NCBI GenBank assembly: GCA_902766135.1
Contig: CACXCK010000111.1
Coordinates: 1 to 11,445 of the forward strand
DNA: 11,445 bases
Direction of reading: 5' to 3'
From: an uncultured Erysipelotrichaceae bacterium
GTDB lineage: Bacteria > Bacillota_I > Bacilli_A > RF39 > UBA660
Part shown: piece after piece, positions 1 through 5,779 of the stretch
Layout of the letters: every line of letters begins with the position of its first letter
Numbering within the stretch: position 1 is the first letter of the stretch
Program-made: the position numbers and the translations under genes
Notes under the pieces: generated by a model
Told to the model about the DNA's origin: nothing
What the model saw: only the letters and a program-made list of their open reading frames with translations
Databases searched by the model: none

Positions 1-1
1 A

Positions 2-265
2 ATGGAAATTACATCTGTAAGTGTTCGTAAAATTACGAAAGAAAATTCTCGTTTAAGAGGTATTGCATCTGTTTTAATTGATAATTCATTTGCTATTCAT
101 GATATTCGTATCATAGAAGGAGATAATGGCTTGTTTATAGCTATGCCTAGTCGTAAAACTTCTACTGGCGAATATAAGGATGTTTGTCATCCAATTAATC
201 AGGAAGTTCGTAATGAATTTGCTGACGCTATATTAGCTGAATATAATAAAGCTGAAGAAGAATAA
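2..265 (+). CDS. spoVG: SpoVG family regulator
   Basis: SpoVG is a small conserved nucleic-acid-binding regulator, named for its role in spore cortex formation and septation control in Bacillus and also found as a global regulator in non-sporulating Firmicutes. The 87-residue product aligns end to end with the known family (about 84-100 residues): an N-terminal MEITSVSVRKI strand, the hallmark HDIRIIEGDNGLFIAMPSR block at residues 33-51, and a KDVCHPIN block near residue 59 leading into the C-terminal helix. The ATG at base 2 gives the expected N-terminus, so the gene looks complete, but its ribosome binding site and promoter lie outside the window. It is closed by its own terminator, so it is transcriptionally separate from yabP. 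Identification is secure; the exact role in this organism is not known. Confidence 0.95.
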   Translation: MEITSVSVRKITKENSRLRGIASVLIDNSFAIHDIRIIEGDNGLFIAMPSRKTSTGEYKDVCHPINQEVRNEFADAILAEYNKAEEE

Positions 266-268
266 TTA

Positions 269-299
269 AATTCTGGATTTTATCCGGAATTTTTTTTTT
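269..299 (+). terminator. Intrinsic terminator after spoVG
   Basis: A 10-bp stem with one G-T wobble pairs AATTCTGGAT (269-278) with ATCCGGAATT (282-291) around a TTT loop, and runs into T290-T299. It begins 3 bases after the spoVG stop codon. This is a textbook rho-independent terminator. Confidence 0.92.
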
Positions 300-329
300 A
301 ATATCGCATATATTTTAATGGTGAAAAAT

Positions 330-623
330 ATGGAACAAAAAATTGTTGCTAATAATCTAGTTAATCACGAAGTTAAAATATTTGATAGGCATGAAATAGT
401 TTTGACTGGAATAAAAAAAATTACGAGTTTTGATCCCGAAGAATTTCTTCTTGAGACAACGATGGGGATGCTTCTTATAAAGGGAAGTAATTTAGATATT
501 GTTTCTTTAGATACACGCAATGGTCATATAGAGATAAAGGGAAAAGTTAATAGTTATGAGTATTTAGATACTAATAAAAAAGGTAGACAGGAAAATTCTT
601 TTATTGCTAGGTTGTTTCAATAA
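330..623 (+). CDS. yabP: YabP sporulation protein
   Basis: YabP is a small sporulation protein (YabP/YqfC family) made in the mother cell of endospore formers; its molecular function is poorly defined. The 97-residue product carries the family core: an EIVLTGIKKI strand at about residues 22-31, then SFDPEEFLLETTMG at 33-46 and LLIKGSNL at 48-55, followed by a second strand pair ending in IEIKGKV. I chose ATG 330 because GGTGA (320-324) sits 5 bases upstream. An in-frame ATG at 318 would add four residues but has no Shine-Dalgarno. The stop overlaps the yabQ start by one base (TAATG), so the two are translationally coupled. The yabP-yabQ-divIC order matches B. subtilis and supports the call. 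Confidence 0.9.
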   Translation: MEQKIVANNLVNHEVKIFDRHEIVLTGIKKITSFDPEEFLLETTMGMLLIKGSNLDIVSLDTRNGHIEIKGKVNSYEYLDTNKKGRQENSFIARLFQ

Positions 624-925
624 TGGATGTTTTAATTCAATTATTTTCTATTATTTTGTCTTTTGTTTATGGTATTTTTTTAACTTGTGCATTTTATGGT
701 CATTTTATGGTGATTCGTCGTCTTAATATATATTGGAAATCTTTTTTAAGTGTATTGTTTAGTTTAGATAGTATTATGTTGTATATTTATTTAATATATG
801 TTCTTAATGAAGGGTTTATCCATTTGTATTTTTTCTTTGCGCTAGTTTTAGGTTCATTTTTTACGTTTTTTTGTCATAAAAATGTTAAATTATTAAAAAA
901 ATTGTTGCCATTTTTAAAAAAGTAA
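623..925 (+). CDS. yabQ: YabQ-like sporulation membrane protein (short form)
   Basis: YabQ is an integral membrane protein of the forespore outer membrane needed for spore cortex formation in B. subtilis. The product here is 100 residues and almost wholly hydrophobic, with likely membrane segments at about 3-25, 40-62 and 66-85, and a basic tail (HKNVKLLKKLLPFLKK). A basic, aromatic stretch (RRLNIYWKSF, about 32-41) separates the first two segments, as in the family. It starts inside the yabP stop codon and lies directly before divIC, the conserved position of yabQ. B. subtilis YabQ is about twice as long, so this is a minimal form covering only the membrane domain. The call rests on synteny and topology more than on diagnostic residues. 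Confidence 0.75.
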   Translation: MDVLIQLFSIILSFVYGIFLTCAFYGHFMVIRRLNIYWKSFLSVLFSLDSIMLYIYLIYVLNEGFIHLYFFFALVLGSFFTFFCHKNVKLLKKLLPFLKK

Positions 926-933
926 ATCTTTTA

Positions 934-942
934 TGTTATAAT
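934..942 (+). promoter_or_regulatory. Extended -10 promoter of divIC
   Basis: TG (934-935), one base, then TATAAT (937-942) is a perfect extended -10. No good -35 is visible about 17 bp upstream. Transcription should start near 949, which is just before the most upstream ATG (952) and supports use of a downstream start for divIC. Confidence 0.6.
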
Positions 943-966
943 TAGGTTAAGATGGTAGGGATGATT

Positions 967-1269
967 ATGAAAAAAAAGAATAAACGTGCCGTTAAAAGAT
1001 TTTTTGTTGGTTCTTTGATTTTAATTGTTCTTTTAGTATTGTCATTTTTTACCTTATTTCAGGATTGGTTAAAAATTGCTTCTAATAAGCAAGAATTATC
1101 TAGGTTAGAAGTTTATTATAATGAATTATTAAATGAAGAAGAAAGTTTGAATAGTGAGGTAACTAAACTTCATGATGAAGATTATGTAGCGCGTTATGCT
1201 AGAGAAAGATATATGTATTCTTTACCTGGTGAGATTATTATTAAAATGCCTGATGATAAACAAGAATAG
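967..1269 (+). CDS. divIC: DivIC/FtsB-like septum formation initiator
   Basis: DivIC is a bitopic division protein that joins FtsL and DivIB at the septum and supports septal wall synthesis. The 100-residue product has the full family layout: a basic cytoplasmic N-terminus (KKKNKRAVKR), one membrane segment at about 12-31, an extracellular coiled coil at about 35-70, and the C-terminal DYVARYARERYMYSLPGEII block typical of DivIC/FtsB (compare the family pattern DYIEKIARE...PGE). I chose ATG 967 because AGGGA (957-961) lies 5 bases upstream. ATG 952 and ATG 961 are in frame, but the first almost coincides with the predicted transcription start. The location right after yabQ is conserved in Bacilli. 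Essential division role is inferred from the family. Confidence 0.9.
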   Translation: MKKKNKRAVKRFFVGSLILIVLLVLSFFTLFQDWLKIASNKQELSRLEVYYNELLNEEESLNSEVTKLHDEDYVARYARERYMYSLPGEIIIKMPDDKQE

Positions 1270-1310
1270 GACTATCTTTTTTTTTATCTTTTTTATAAAA
1301 TGGATGTGTG

Positions 1311-1970
1311 ATGTTTATGGGTAATATATTTAAGTTTAGGAAGGATATTTATATTAATAATAACTTGTTAATAAAAAACTTCGATTTGAATATTAAAGAT
1401 TATAGAAGTATTATTGTATTAGGTTCATCTGGAAGTGGTAAAACTACTGTTTTAAAGAGTATAAGAAGGTCTTTTAGACTTGATAATTTGGTTAAAGTTT
1501 ATATTTCAAACACTATTCGAGAGAGCGAGTTTGCTTATGATAAAAGTGATGATTTAGTTAGAAAGTTTTTGAGGAAGAAGGATAATTATCTTACGCGTAT
1601 TAATTTAATTTATTTGGCTATTAATAGACCTAAATATTTATTCTTAGATGATTTGTCGGGGGTTTTATCTAATAGTGATATACAGCTATATTTTGCTATA
1701 CTAAAAAAGTATAATATTACATATGTATATTTTACTTGTAAAACTGATTTGTTATTTCTTTTTGATTATGCATATGTTATTTATTTAAAATGTATAGCCA
1801 TGGAAGGAACGCCTCGTTCATTTTTGAAGAAGGAGAGCCTTTTTAATAAATTTGGTTTTGATTATCCTTTTTATCCTGCTCTTTCTAAAAAATTAATGTT
1901 ATATAATGTTATTAATGAAATTTGTTTTGATGAAGAAGAATTGGAGGAGTCTTTATGGCCAAAAGAGTAG
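1311..1970 (+). CDS. Degenerate ECF-transporter ATPase homologue (EcfA1-like)
   Basis: This protein of about 219 residues is recognisable as an EcfA (energy-coupling factor ABC ATPase) by a perfect Walker A, GSSGSGKT at 38-45, by the C-terminal EcfA hallmark EGTPRSFLKK...LFNKFGFDYPF, and by the final NEICFDEEELEESLW segment (family: ITDxEELVEAL). Catalytic parts are eroded. The LSGGQ signature before INRPKYLFLDD is replaced by unrelated residues. Walker B reads YLFLDD (109-114), with Asp where the catalytic Glu belongs. The switch histidine (THD) is replaced in FTCKTD (Cys143). It is also about 50-60 residues shorter than a normal EcfA. Starts at GTG 1308, ATG 1311 and ATG 1317 are in frame behind a weak GGATG. 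It overlaps the next gene by 16 bases. ATP binding is plausible and normal hydrolysis is unlikely. Confidence 0.75.
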   Translation: MFMGNIFKFRKDIYINNNLLIKNFDLNIKDYRSIIVLGSSGSGKTTVLKSIRRSFRLDNLVKVYISNTIRESEFAYDKSDDLVRKFLRKKDNYLTRINLIYLAINRPKYLFLDDLSGVLSNSDIQLYFAILKKYNITYVYFTCKTDLLFLFDYAYVIYLKCIAMEGTPRSFLKKESLFNKFGFDYPFYPALSKKLMLYNVINEICFDEEELEESLWPKE

Positions 1971-2548
1971 TTGATTTTTTAAAAAATGATGATATTGTTT
2001 TTGTTTCTAATGCTCAGAGAAGTTTATTTAAAGGCTCTTTCTTTTTTGTTTCGGATCGAAAAGAATATTCTTTTGAGGGGGTTAAGCAAAGTAAGACTGA
2101 GATATTATTTAGAGCACTTAAATTAGATAAAAATATTTTAACTTATCACAAATATACAAGTAGTGAGAAGAAAAGACTTAATCTAGCATATGCTCTTTTA
2201 AGTGATAAAAAAATAATTGTATTAGATCATTTTTTTCGCTCTTTTACTAGAAGAGAAATTATTTATTACATGCGTTTTTTGAGAGAAATTGTTTACCGCA
2301 AAAAGGCTCGATTTATATTATTAGAAGATGATATGAATATAATTGTAGAATATTCTAAAAAATTTTATTTATTTTATAATAATGAATTTCATTTATTTGA
2401 TAATTATTATGATGATATTATTTATGAGTATTTAGAAATGCCTGAAACAATTAAATGTATTAAGTACATTGAAAAAATGGGGCATAAAATTGATCATGAA
2501 GTGACGTTTGATGAGACTTTAAAAGCAATATATAGGAGTGTTGTATGA
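1955..2548 (+). CDS. Degenerate ECF-transporter ATPase homologue (EcfA2-like, no Walker A)
   Basis: The 197-residue product aligns to the second half of EcfA2. YTSSEKKRLNLAYALLSDKKIIVLDH (67-92) corresponds to the family LSGGEKRRVALAGALLxxPxxLILDE. EDDMNIIVEYSKKFYLF matches the THDMxxVAEYADRV switch region. PETIKCIKYIEKMGHKI...TFDETLKAI matches the EcfA C-terminus. Nothing resembling a Walker A is present; the N-terminal part (SNAQRSLFKGS) has lost the glycines and lysine. The signature GG is SS, the catalytic Glu is His92 and the switch His is Asp125. A strong GGAGG (about 1944-1948) sits before ATG 1955, and the stop overlaps the truA start by 4 bases. The intact frame and translation signals argue against a simple pseudogene. 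Function is unknown. Confidence 0.7.
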   Translation: MAKRVVDFLKNDDIVFVSNAQRSLFKGSFFFVSDRKEYSFEGVKQSKTEILFRALKLDKNILTYHKYTSSEKKRLNLAYALLSDKKIIVLDHFFRSFTRREIIYYMRFLREIVYRKKARFILLEDDMNIIVEYSKKFYLFYNNEFHLFDNYYDDIIYEYLEMPETIKCIKYIEKMGHKIDHEVTFDETLKAIYRSVV

Positions 2549-3267
2549 GATATTTAGCAAGAGTAAGTTATGATGGTAGTAAATTTCATGGGTTTCAAAG
2601 ACTAAATGACGGAAGTGGAGTTCAAAATGAAATAGAAAGAGTTCTTAAAAAATTGTTTCATAGAGAAATCGAAATTAAAGGGGCTGGTAGGACTGATGCT
2701 GGAGTTCATGCATTGGATCAGTGCTTTCATTTTGATTTGGATGTTGATATTTCTTTAGATAAACTTCAGTATGCTTTGAATAAGCATTTATCTAGATATA
2801 TTTATGTTCACTCTATTGATTGTGTTTCAAGTCTTTTTCATGCCCGTTATGATGTGAAAGAAAAAACATATTTATATAAAATTTATATTGGTGAAAAAAA
2901 TCCATTTATAGTTGATTATGCATGTGCTATTTCTAAAAAAATGGATTTAAAGAAGATGATTGAATGTTCTAAATTATTTGTTGGTGAACATAATTATAAG
3001 AATTTTGTTAGTGGTGAAAGAGATAACTATAATTCTGTTGTTCATAATGTTATTATTCGCAAAGAGGATGACTATATATTTCTAGAATTTATTGGCCATA
3101 GTTTTTATCGTTATATGGTTCGGAGTATGGTTGGGGCAATAGTTCAAGTTGGCCTTGGTAATGTTTTAATTCTTGATGTTGAGATGGCACTTAATCATCC
3201 AGAAATAACGAAGACATTCTTAGTTGCACCACCTGAAGGATTATATTTAACTAATATTTCTTATTAA
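2545..3267 (+). CDS. truA: tRNA pseudouridine(38-40) synthase TruA
   Basis: TruA converts uridines 38-40 in the anticodon stem-loop of many tRNAs to pseudouridine. The 240-residue protein is of normal family length (about 240-270). It starts with the characteristic RYLARVSYDGSKFHGFQ strand, has the catalytic motif GAGRTDAGVHA with the nucleophile at Asp51, and carries the later family blocks FHARYDVKEKTYLYKI, YKNFVSGE, FIGHSFYRYMVRSMVGAIVQVG and LVAPPEGLYL. The start codon overlaps the stop of the degenerate EcfA2-like gene (ATGA), so translation is coupled. In Bacilli truA normally follows ecfA1-ecfA2-ecfT, and that synteny supports the identity of the upstream pair. No convincing terminator follows, and a new promoter takes over for rplM. 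Confidence 0.97.
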   Translation: MRYLARVSYDGSKFHGFQRLNDGSGVQNEIERVLKKLFHREIEIKGAGRTDAGVHALDQCFHFDLDVDISLDKLQYALNKHLSRYIYVHSIDCVSSLFHARYDVKEKTYLYKIYIGEKNPFIVDYACAISKKMDLKKMIECSKLFVGEHNYKNFVSGERDNYNSVVHNVIIRKEDDYIFLEFIGHSFYRYMVRSMVGAIVQVGLGNVLILDVEMALNHPEITKTFLVAPPEGLYLTNISY

Positions 3268-3312
3268 TTTATTAAAAATGTGTAAAAAGTTTAATATTTT
3301 TTTGCTTTTTGT

Positions 3313-3341
3313 TTGACAATAATGGAATTCTCGCATATAAT
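3313..3341 (+). promoter_or_regulatory. Consensus sigma-A promoter for rplM-rpsI
   Basis: TTGACA (3313-3318) and TATAAT (3336-3341) are separated by exactly 17 bp, so both hexamers and the spacer are perfect vegetative consensus. It is the only two-hexamer perfect promoter seen in the window, fitting the high demand for ribosomal proteins. The predicted start is near 3348. Confidence 0.9.
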
Positions 3342-3347
3342 TTTAAT

Positions 3348-3425
3348 CGGTACATTTTATTATTTTGAAAGGAAGGACCCTGGGAAAGTTCTTTTGGAGT
3401 AGAAATAAATGAAAGGAAATTAGTA
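3348..3425 (+). promoter_or_regulatory. Candidate L13 (rplM) leader, autoregulatory RNA
   Basis: The untranslated leader of about 78 nt is G-rich against an AT-rich background and contains a foldable core. AAGGAC (3373-3378) pairs with GTTCTT (3388-3393) around a CCTGGGAAA loop, followed by TTTTGGAG and a purine-rich tract (GAAAGGAAA) that includes the Shine-Dalgarno. An L13 leader RNA family upstream of rplM is known in Firmicutes, thought to mediate feedback by the ribosomal protein. Position and compact hairpin fit, but I could not check the covariance model. Confidence 0.5.
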
Positions 3426-3857
3426 ATGAATACATTTATGCAAAAAAAAGAGGGTGTTCTTCGTAAATGGTATGTCATTGATGCTAAGGGTCTTCCATTA
3501 GGAAGAGTGGCAACTAAGGCAGCAACTGTTTTAAGAGGGAAACACAAAGCAACATATACTCCTTCTGTTGACTGTGGAGATTATGTTATTATCATCAATG
3601 CTAGTCAAGTTGTGTTAACAGGAAATAAATTAGAAGATAAGAAATATTATAATCATTCTGGCTTCCCAGGTGGTTTAAGAGAAAGAAATGCTAAATTAAT
3701 GAGAGCAGAATATCCTGAAGAAATGATGGAAAGAGCTGTTAAAGGTATGCTACCTCATAATAAATTAGGTAGAGCTATGGGTAAGAAGTTATTTGTTTAT
3801 CGTGATGAGAATCACAAACATGATGCTCAAAAACCTGTAGAATTAAAGGTAGACTAG
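3426..3857 (+). CDS. rplM: 50S ribosomal protein L13 (uL13)
   Basis: uL13 is an early-assembly protein of the large ribosomal subunit. The product has 143 residues, the usual size (about 142-147). Family blocks are all present: WYVIDAKGLPLGRVAT near residues 16-31, LRGKHKATYTPSVDCGDYVIIINA at about 37-60, KKYYNHSGFPGG at about 73-84, and AVKGMLPHNKLGRAMGKKLFVY toward the C-terminus. ATG 3426 gives the standard N-terminus with a Shine-Dalgarno (AAAGGAAA) about 8 bases upstream. It is the first gene of the rplM-rpsI operon, driven by a consensus promoter and a structured leader, and its stop codon is embedded in the rpsI Shine-Dalgarno. Confidence 0.98.
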   Translation: MNTFMQKKEGVLRKWYVIDAKGLPLGRVATKAATVLRGKHKATYTPSVDCGDYVIIINASQVVLTGNKLEDKKYYNHSGFPGGLRERNAKLMRAEYPEEMMERAVKGMLPHNKLGRAMGKKLFVYRDENHKHDAQKPVELKVD

Positions 3858-3867
3858 GAGGGTTTAT

Positions 3868-4281
3868 ATGGCAAATAGTTGGAAAGCTACTGGTAGAAGA
3901 AAACGTGCTGTAGCACAAGTTACTTTAACTAGTGGAACAGGAAATATTATTGTTAATGGTGTTGAAGTTGAAAAGTATATGCCAGATGCTATCTTAGTTA
4001 TGGATTTAAAACAACCTTTAGCACTTACAAATAATTTAAATCGTTTTGATATTACTGTTACTGTTAAAGGTGGCGGATATTCAGGACAAGCTGGAGCAAT
4101 TAGATTAGCAATTACTAGAGCATTGCTTGATTTTGATTCTACATCTGATCAAACTGCTGACACTGCTTATCGTAAAATTTTAAAACCAGCTGGTATGATT
4201 ACAAGAGATCCACGAGTAAAAGAACGTAAGAAATATGGTCTTAAGAAAGCTCGTCGTGCACCTCAATTTAGTAAGAGATAG
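3868..4281 (+). CDS. rpsI: 30S ribosomal protein S9 (uS9)
   Basis: uS9 sits in the head of the small subunit, and its C-terminal tail reaches the P-site tRNA. The 137-residue product shows the family pattern TGRRKRAVAQVTL, GTGNIIVNG, VKGGGYSGQAGAIRLAITRALL, and the basic C-terminal tail TRDPRVKERKKYGLKKARRAPQFSKR ending in the conserved Arg. Compared with the usual 128-130 residues it has a few extra residues in the DFDSTSDQTADTAYRKIL segment (about 91-108), where most homologues have a short link. An AGGAGGG that overlaps the rplM stop codon provides the ribosome binding site 5 bases before the ATG. A strong terminator follows. Confidence 0.98.
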   Translation: MANSWKATGRRKRAVAQVTLTSGTGNIIVNGVEVEKYMPDAILVMDLKQPLALTNNLNRFDITVTVKGGGYSGQAGAIRLAITRALLDFDSTSDQTADTAYRKILKPAGMITRDPRVKERKKYGLKKARRAPQFSKR

Positions 4282-4295
4282 GAAAAAAAATTACG

Positions 4296-4322
4296 AAAAT
4301 CCCGTATATTCGGGATTTTTTT
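4296..4322 (+). terminator. Intrinsic terminator of rplM-rpsI
   Basis: A perfect 9-bp stem, AAAATCCCG (4296-4304) with CGGGATTTT (4311-4319), and a six-base loop run into T4316-T4322. It lies 14 bases after the rpsI stop codon and marks the left edge of the accessory island. Confidence 0.93.
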
Positions 4323-4361
4323 GTAACCAAAATGGTGAATTATATTCTATTTTTAATGTCA

Positions 4362-4394
4362 TAGGCTACAAGTAGGCTACTGGTAGGCTCCAAA
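4362..4394 (+). repeat. Three 11-bp direct repeats, candidate operator upstream of fic
   Basis: TAGGCT recurs at 4362, 4373 and 4384, exactly 11 bp apart: TAGGCTACAAG, TAGGCTACTGG, TAGGCTCCAAA. Neighbouring copies create two dyads of the form CTACnnGTAG (4366-4375 and 4377-4386). One-helical-turn spacing puts all copies on the same DNA face, as expected for a cooperatively binding protein. The last copy covers the -35 position of the fic promoter. An 8-bp inverted repeat (AATGGTGA 4331-4338, TCACCATT 4398-4405) brackets the array. A second array of the same repeat lies at 5783-5804. Confidence 0.7.
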
Positions 4395-4406
4395 AACTCA
4401 CCATTA

Positions 4407-4415
4407 TGATATAAT
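4407..4415 (+). promoter_or_regulatory. Extended -10 promoter of fic
   Basis: TG (4407-4408), A, TATAAT (4410-4415) is a perfect extended -10. The -35 position (about 4387-4392) is occupied by the last TAGGCT repeat instead of TTGACA, so activity may depend on, or be blocked by, whatever binds the array. The predicted start is near 4422, giving a leader of only about 13 nt that contains the AGGAGG ribosome binding site (4424-4429). Confidence 0.65.
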
Positions 4416-4434
4416 AAATTCATAGGAGGTTTTT

Positions 4435-5568
4435 ATGAAAAAACTTGAAGAATATAAATCTGGAAATTATATAAAAGTTGATGATTATAAAGCATTTACT
4501 CCTTCAAAAATAAATGAAGATTGGGTTTGGAACGATAGTGAGCTTAATACTTTATTAGCTAAAGCAAATTTAGAATTGGGAATATTAAATGGATACGCTT
4601 CGCAAATACCTAATATAGATATCTATATACAAATGCATGTTAAGATAGAGGCTAATAAGTCTAGTAGAATTGAAGGGACCAGAACTACAATTGATGAAGA
4701 TTTATCAGATATTCTAGATATAAATCCAGAAAAAAGAGATGATTGGCGTGAAGTTCAAAACTATGTTGAAGCGGTTAATTATGGTTTTAAAAGAATTAAT
4801 GAGATACCAATCAGTAGTAGATTAATAAAAGAGTTGCATGCCATTTTGCTTAAAGAAGTAAGAGGAGAACATAAGAATCCTGGGGAATATAGAAAAAGTC
4901 AAAACTGGATTGGCGGAAGCAGACCAAGTAACGCTGTTTATGTACCTCCAATTCCATCTATAGTATCTGAGTGCTTGTCTGATTTAGAAAAATTTATAAA
5001 TAATTTAAAAATTAATACACCAGATCTTATAAAAATAGCAATTATTCATTATCAATTTGAATCTATTCATCCATTTTTAGATGGTAATGGGAGAACCGGA
5101 AGAATAATAATACCATTATATTTAATGAGCAGAGGATTAATTAATAAGCCATATTTTTATATATCTGACTATATTGAGAAAAACAAAAATGCATATTATG
5201 ATTTTCTTAGTCGTGTTAGAACAAATAATGATATGATTTCTTGGATTAAATTTTTTCTTGAGGCTACAATTGAAACTTCAAGAAATGCCAGAGTTAAATT
5301 TGAAAGAGTGGTTGAATTTACTAATCTAATGAATAGGGAGGTAATAAATTTACCAGGGAAACCTGATAATATTTTAAAAATAATAGATGTTCTTTATAAC
5401 GAACCAAAAATTAGCAGAAAAAAACTTTATGAATTATCAGGACTAAAATCATCTACTTATAATAATATTGTAAATAATTTAATAAAAAATAGGATTGTAA
5501 GTGAGACTACAGGTTATAGTAGAAACCAAATAATTGTATTTGATAAATATATTTCATTGTTTGAATAA
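4435..5568 (+). CDS. Fic family protein (class II, self-inhibited AMPylase-like) with C-terminal winged helix
   Basis: Fic proteins transfer AMP or another nucleotide from a donor to a hydroxyl side chain of a target protein. This 377-residue protein has the architecture of the SoFic type: an N-terminal Fic_N region, then the inhibitory helix motif [S/T]xxxE[G/N] as S76-S-R-I-E80-G81, the flap region GEYRKSQNWIGGSRPSNAVYVPPIP, and an intact active site HPFLDGNGRTGR at 212-223 with catalytic His212. The C-terminal part (about 310-377) looks like a winged helix-turn-helix (LYNEPKISRKKLYELSGLKSSTYNNIVNNLI). Because the inhibitory glutamate is in the same chain, no separate antitoxin is required, and none is seen. 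It is a single-gene unit with its own promoter and repeat array, inserted between rpsI and the GNAT gene. Its target is unknown. A DNA-binding, self-regulating role for the winged helix is inference. Confidence 0.93.
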   Translation: MKKLEEYKSGNYIKVDDYKAFTPSKINEDWVWNDSELNTLLAKANLELGILNGYASQIPNIDIYIQMHVKIEANKSSRIEGTRTTIDEDLSDILDINPEKRDDWREVQNYVEAVNYGFKRINEIPISSRLIKELHAILLKEVRGEHKNPGEYRKSQNWIGGSRPSNAVYVPPIPSIVSECLSDLEKFINNLKINTPDLIKIAIIHYQFESIHPFLDGNGRTGRIIIPLYLMSRGLINKPYFYISDYIEKNKNAYYDFLSRVRTNNDMISWIKFFLEATIETSRNARVKFERVVEFTNLMNREVINLPGKPDNILKIIDVLYNEPKISRKKLYELSGLKSSTYNNIVNNLIKNRIVSETTGYSRNQIIVFDKYISLFE

Positions 5569-5570
5569 AA

Positions 5571-5690
5571 TTGGGACTATAAAAATTTGTAGTCCAAAAA
5601 AACAAGAAAAATTAGACTGTAAAAATCCATAGTCCAAAAAATGCAAAAAAATTGGACTATAAAAATTTATTGTCCAAAAAAGCAAATTAT
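5571..5690 (+). repeat. Three tandem 40-bp hairpin repeats downstream of fic
   Basis: Units at 5571-5610, 5611-5650 and 5651-5690 keep an exact 40-bp period. Each holds a short inverted repeat, GGACTA...TAGTCC in the first copy (5574-5579 with 5590-5595), around an A-rich loop, then an A tract. Copies 2 and 3 vary in the arms (AGACTG/TAGTCC and GGACTA/TTGTCC), so pairing is partly degraded in each. Read on the minus strand, each hairpin is followed by a T-rich run, so the array looks like three weak leftward terminators. It starts 3 bases after the fic stop. No spacer sequence varies as in a CRISPR array. Function is unknown. Confidence 0.85.
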
Positions 5691-5779
5691 AAAAAAGTAT
5701 ATTATTTCCAACAATGGAAGTTGTAATTAGAAATAGAAAAATCTTGTTAAGAGCTATTAAGCCCCAATTAATTATTTCT
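5691..5779. other. Non-coding stretch without an assigned function
   Basis: This is part of the gene-free interval 5569-5978. It contains one small hairpin (TTCCA 5706-5710 with TGGAA 5715-5719, loop ACAA) and a short dyad TCTTGTTAAGA at about 5742-5752. I see no open frame with a ribosome binding site on either strand. A minus-strand TATAAT (complement of 5686-5691) with a poor TTGTTG 17 bp away could start leftward transcription into the 40-bp repeats, but such matches are common in DNA this AT-rich. Confidence 0.5.

Noticed and set aside
286..314. Sigma-E type promoter for yabP (CATATATT at about 307-314)
   Set aside because: The -10 matches only partly, the -35 region is inside the spoVG terminator, and the start would fall within the ribosome binding site.
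3271..3303. Terminator after truA (ATTAAA 3271-3276 with TTTAAT 3290-3295, then T run)
   Set aside because: Only six A-T pairs around a 13-base loop; too weak to call, though some termination before the rplM promoter is possible.
3272..3547. Minus-strand open frame of 91 codons
   Set aside because: It lies over the rplM promoter, leader and the rplM 5' end; its sequence reads as a shadow with no family resemblance.
4331..4405. 8-bp inverted repeat around the first array as transposon ends
   Set aside because: Too short, on one side of fic only, with no transposase and no target-site duplication seen.
5571..5690. CRISPR array
   Set aside because: The whole 40-bp unit repeats, with no conserved repeat plus unique spacer pattern, and only three degraded copies.
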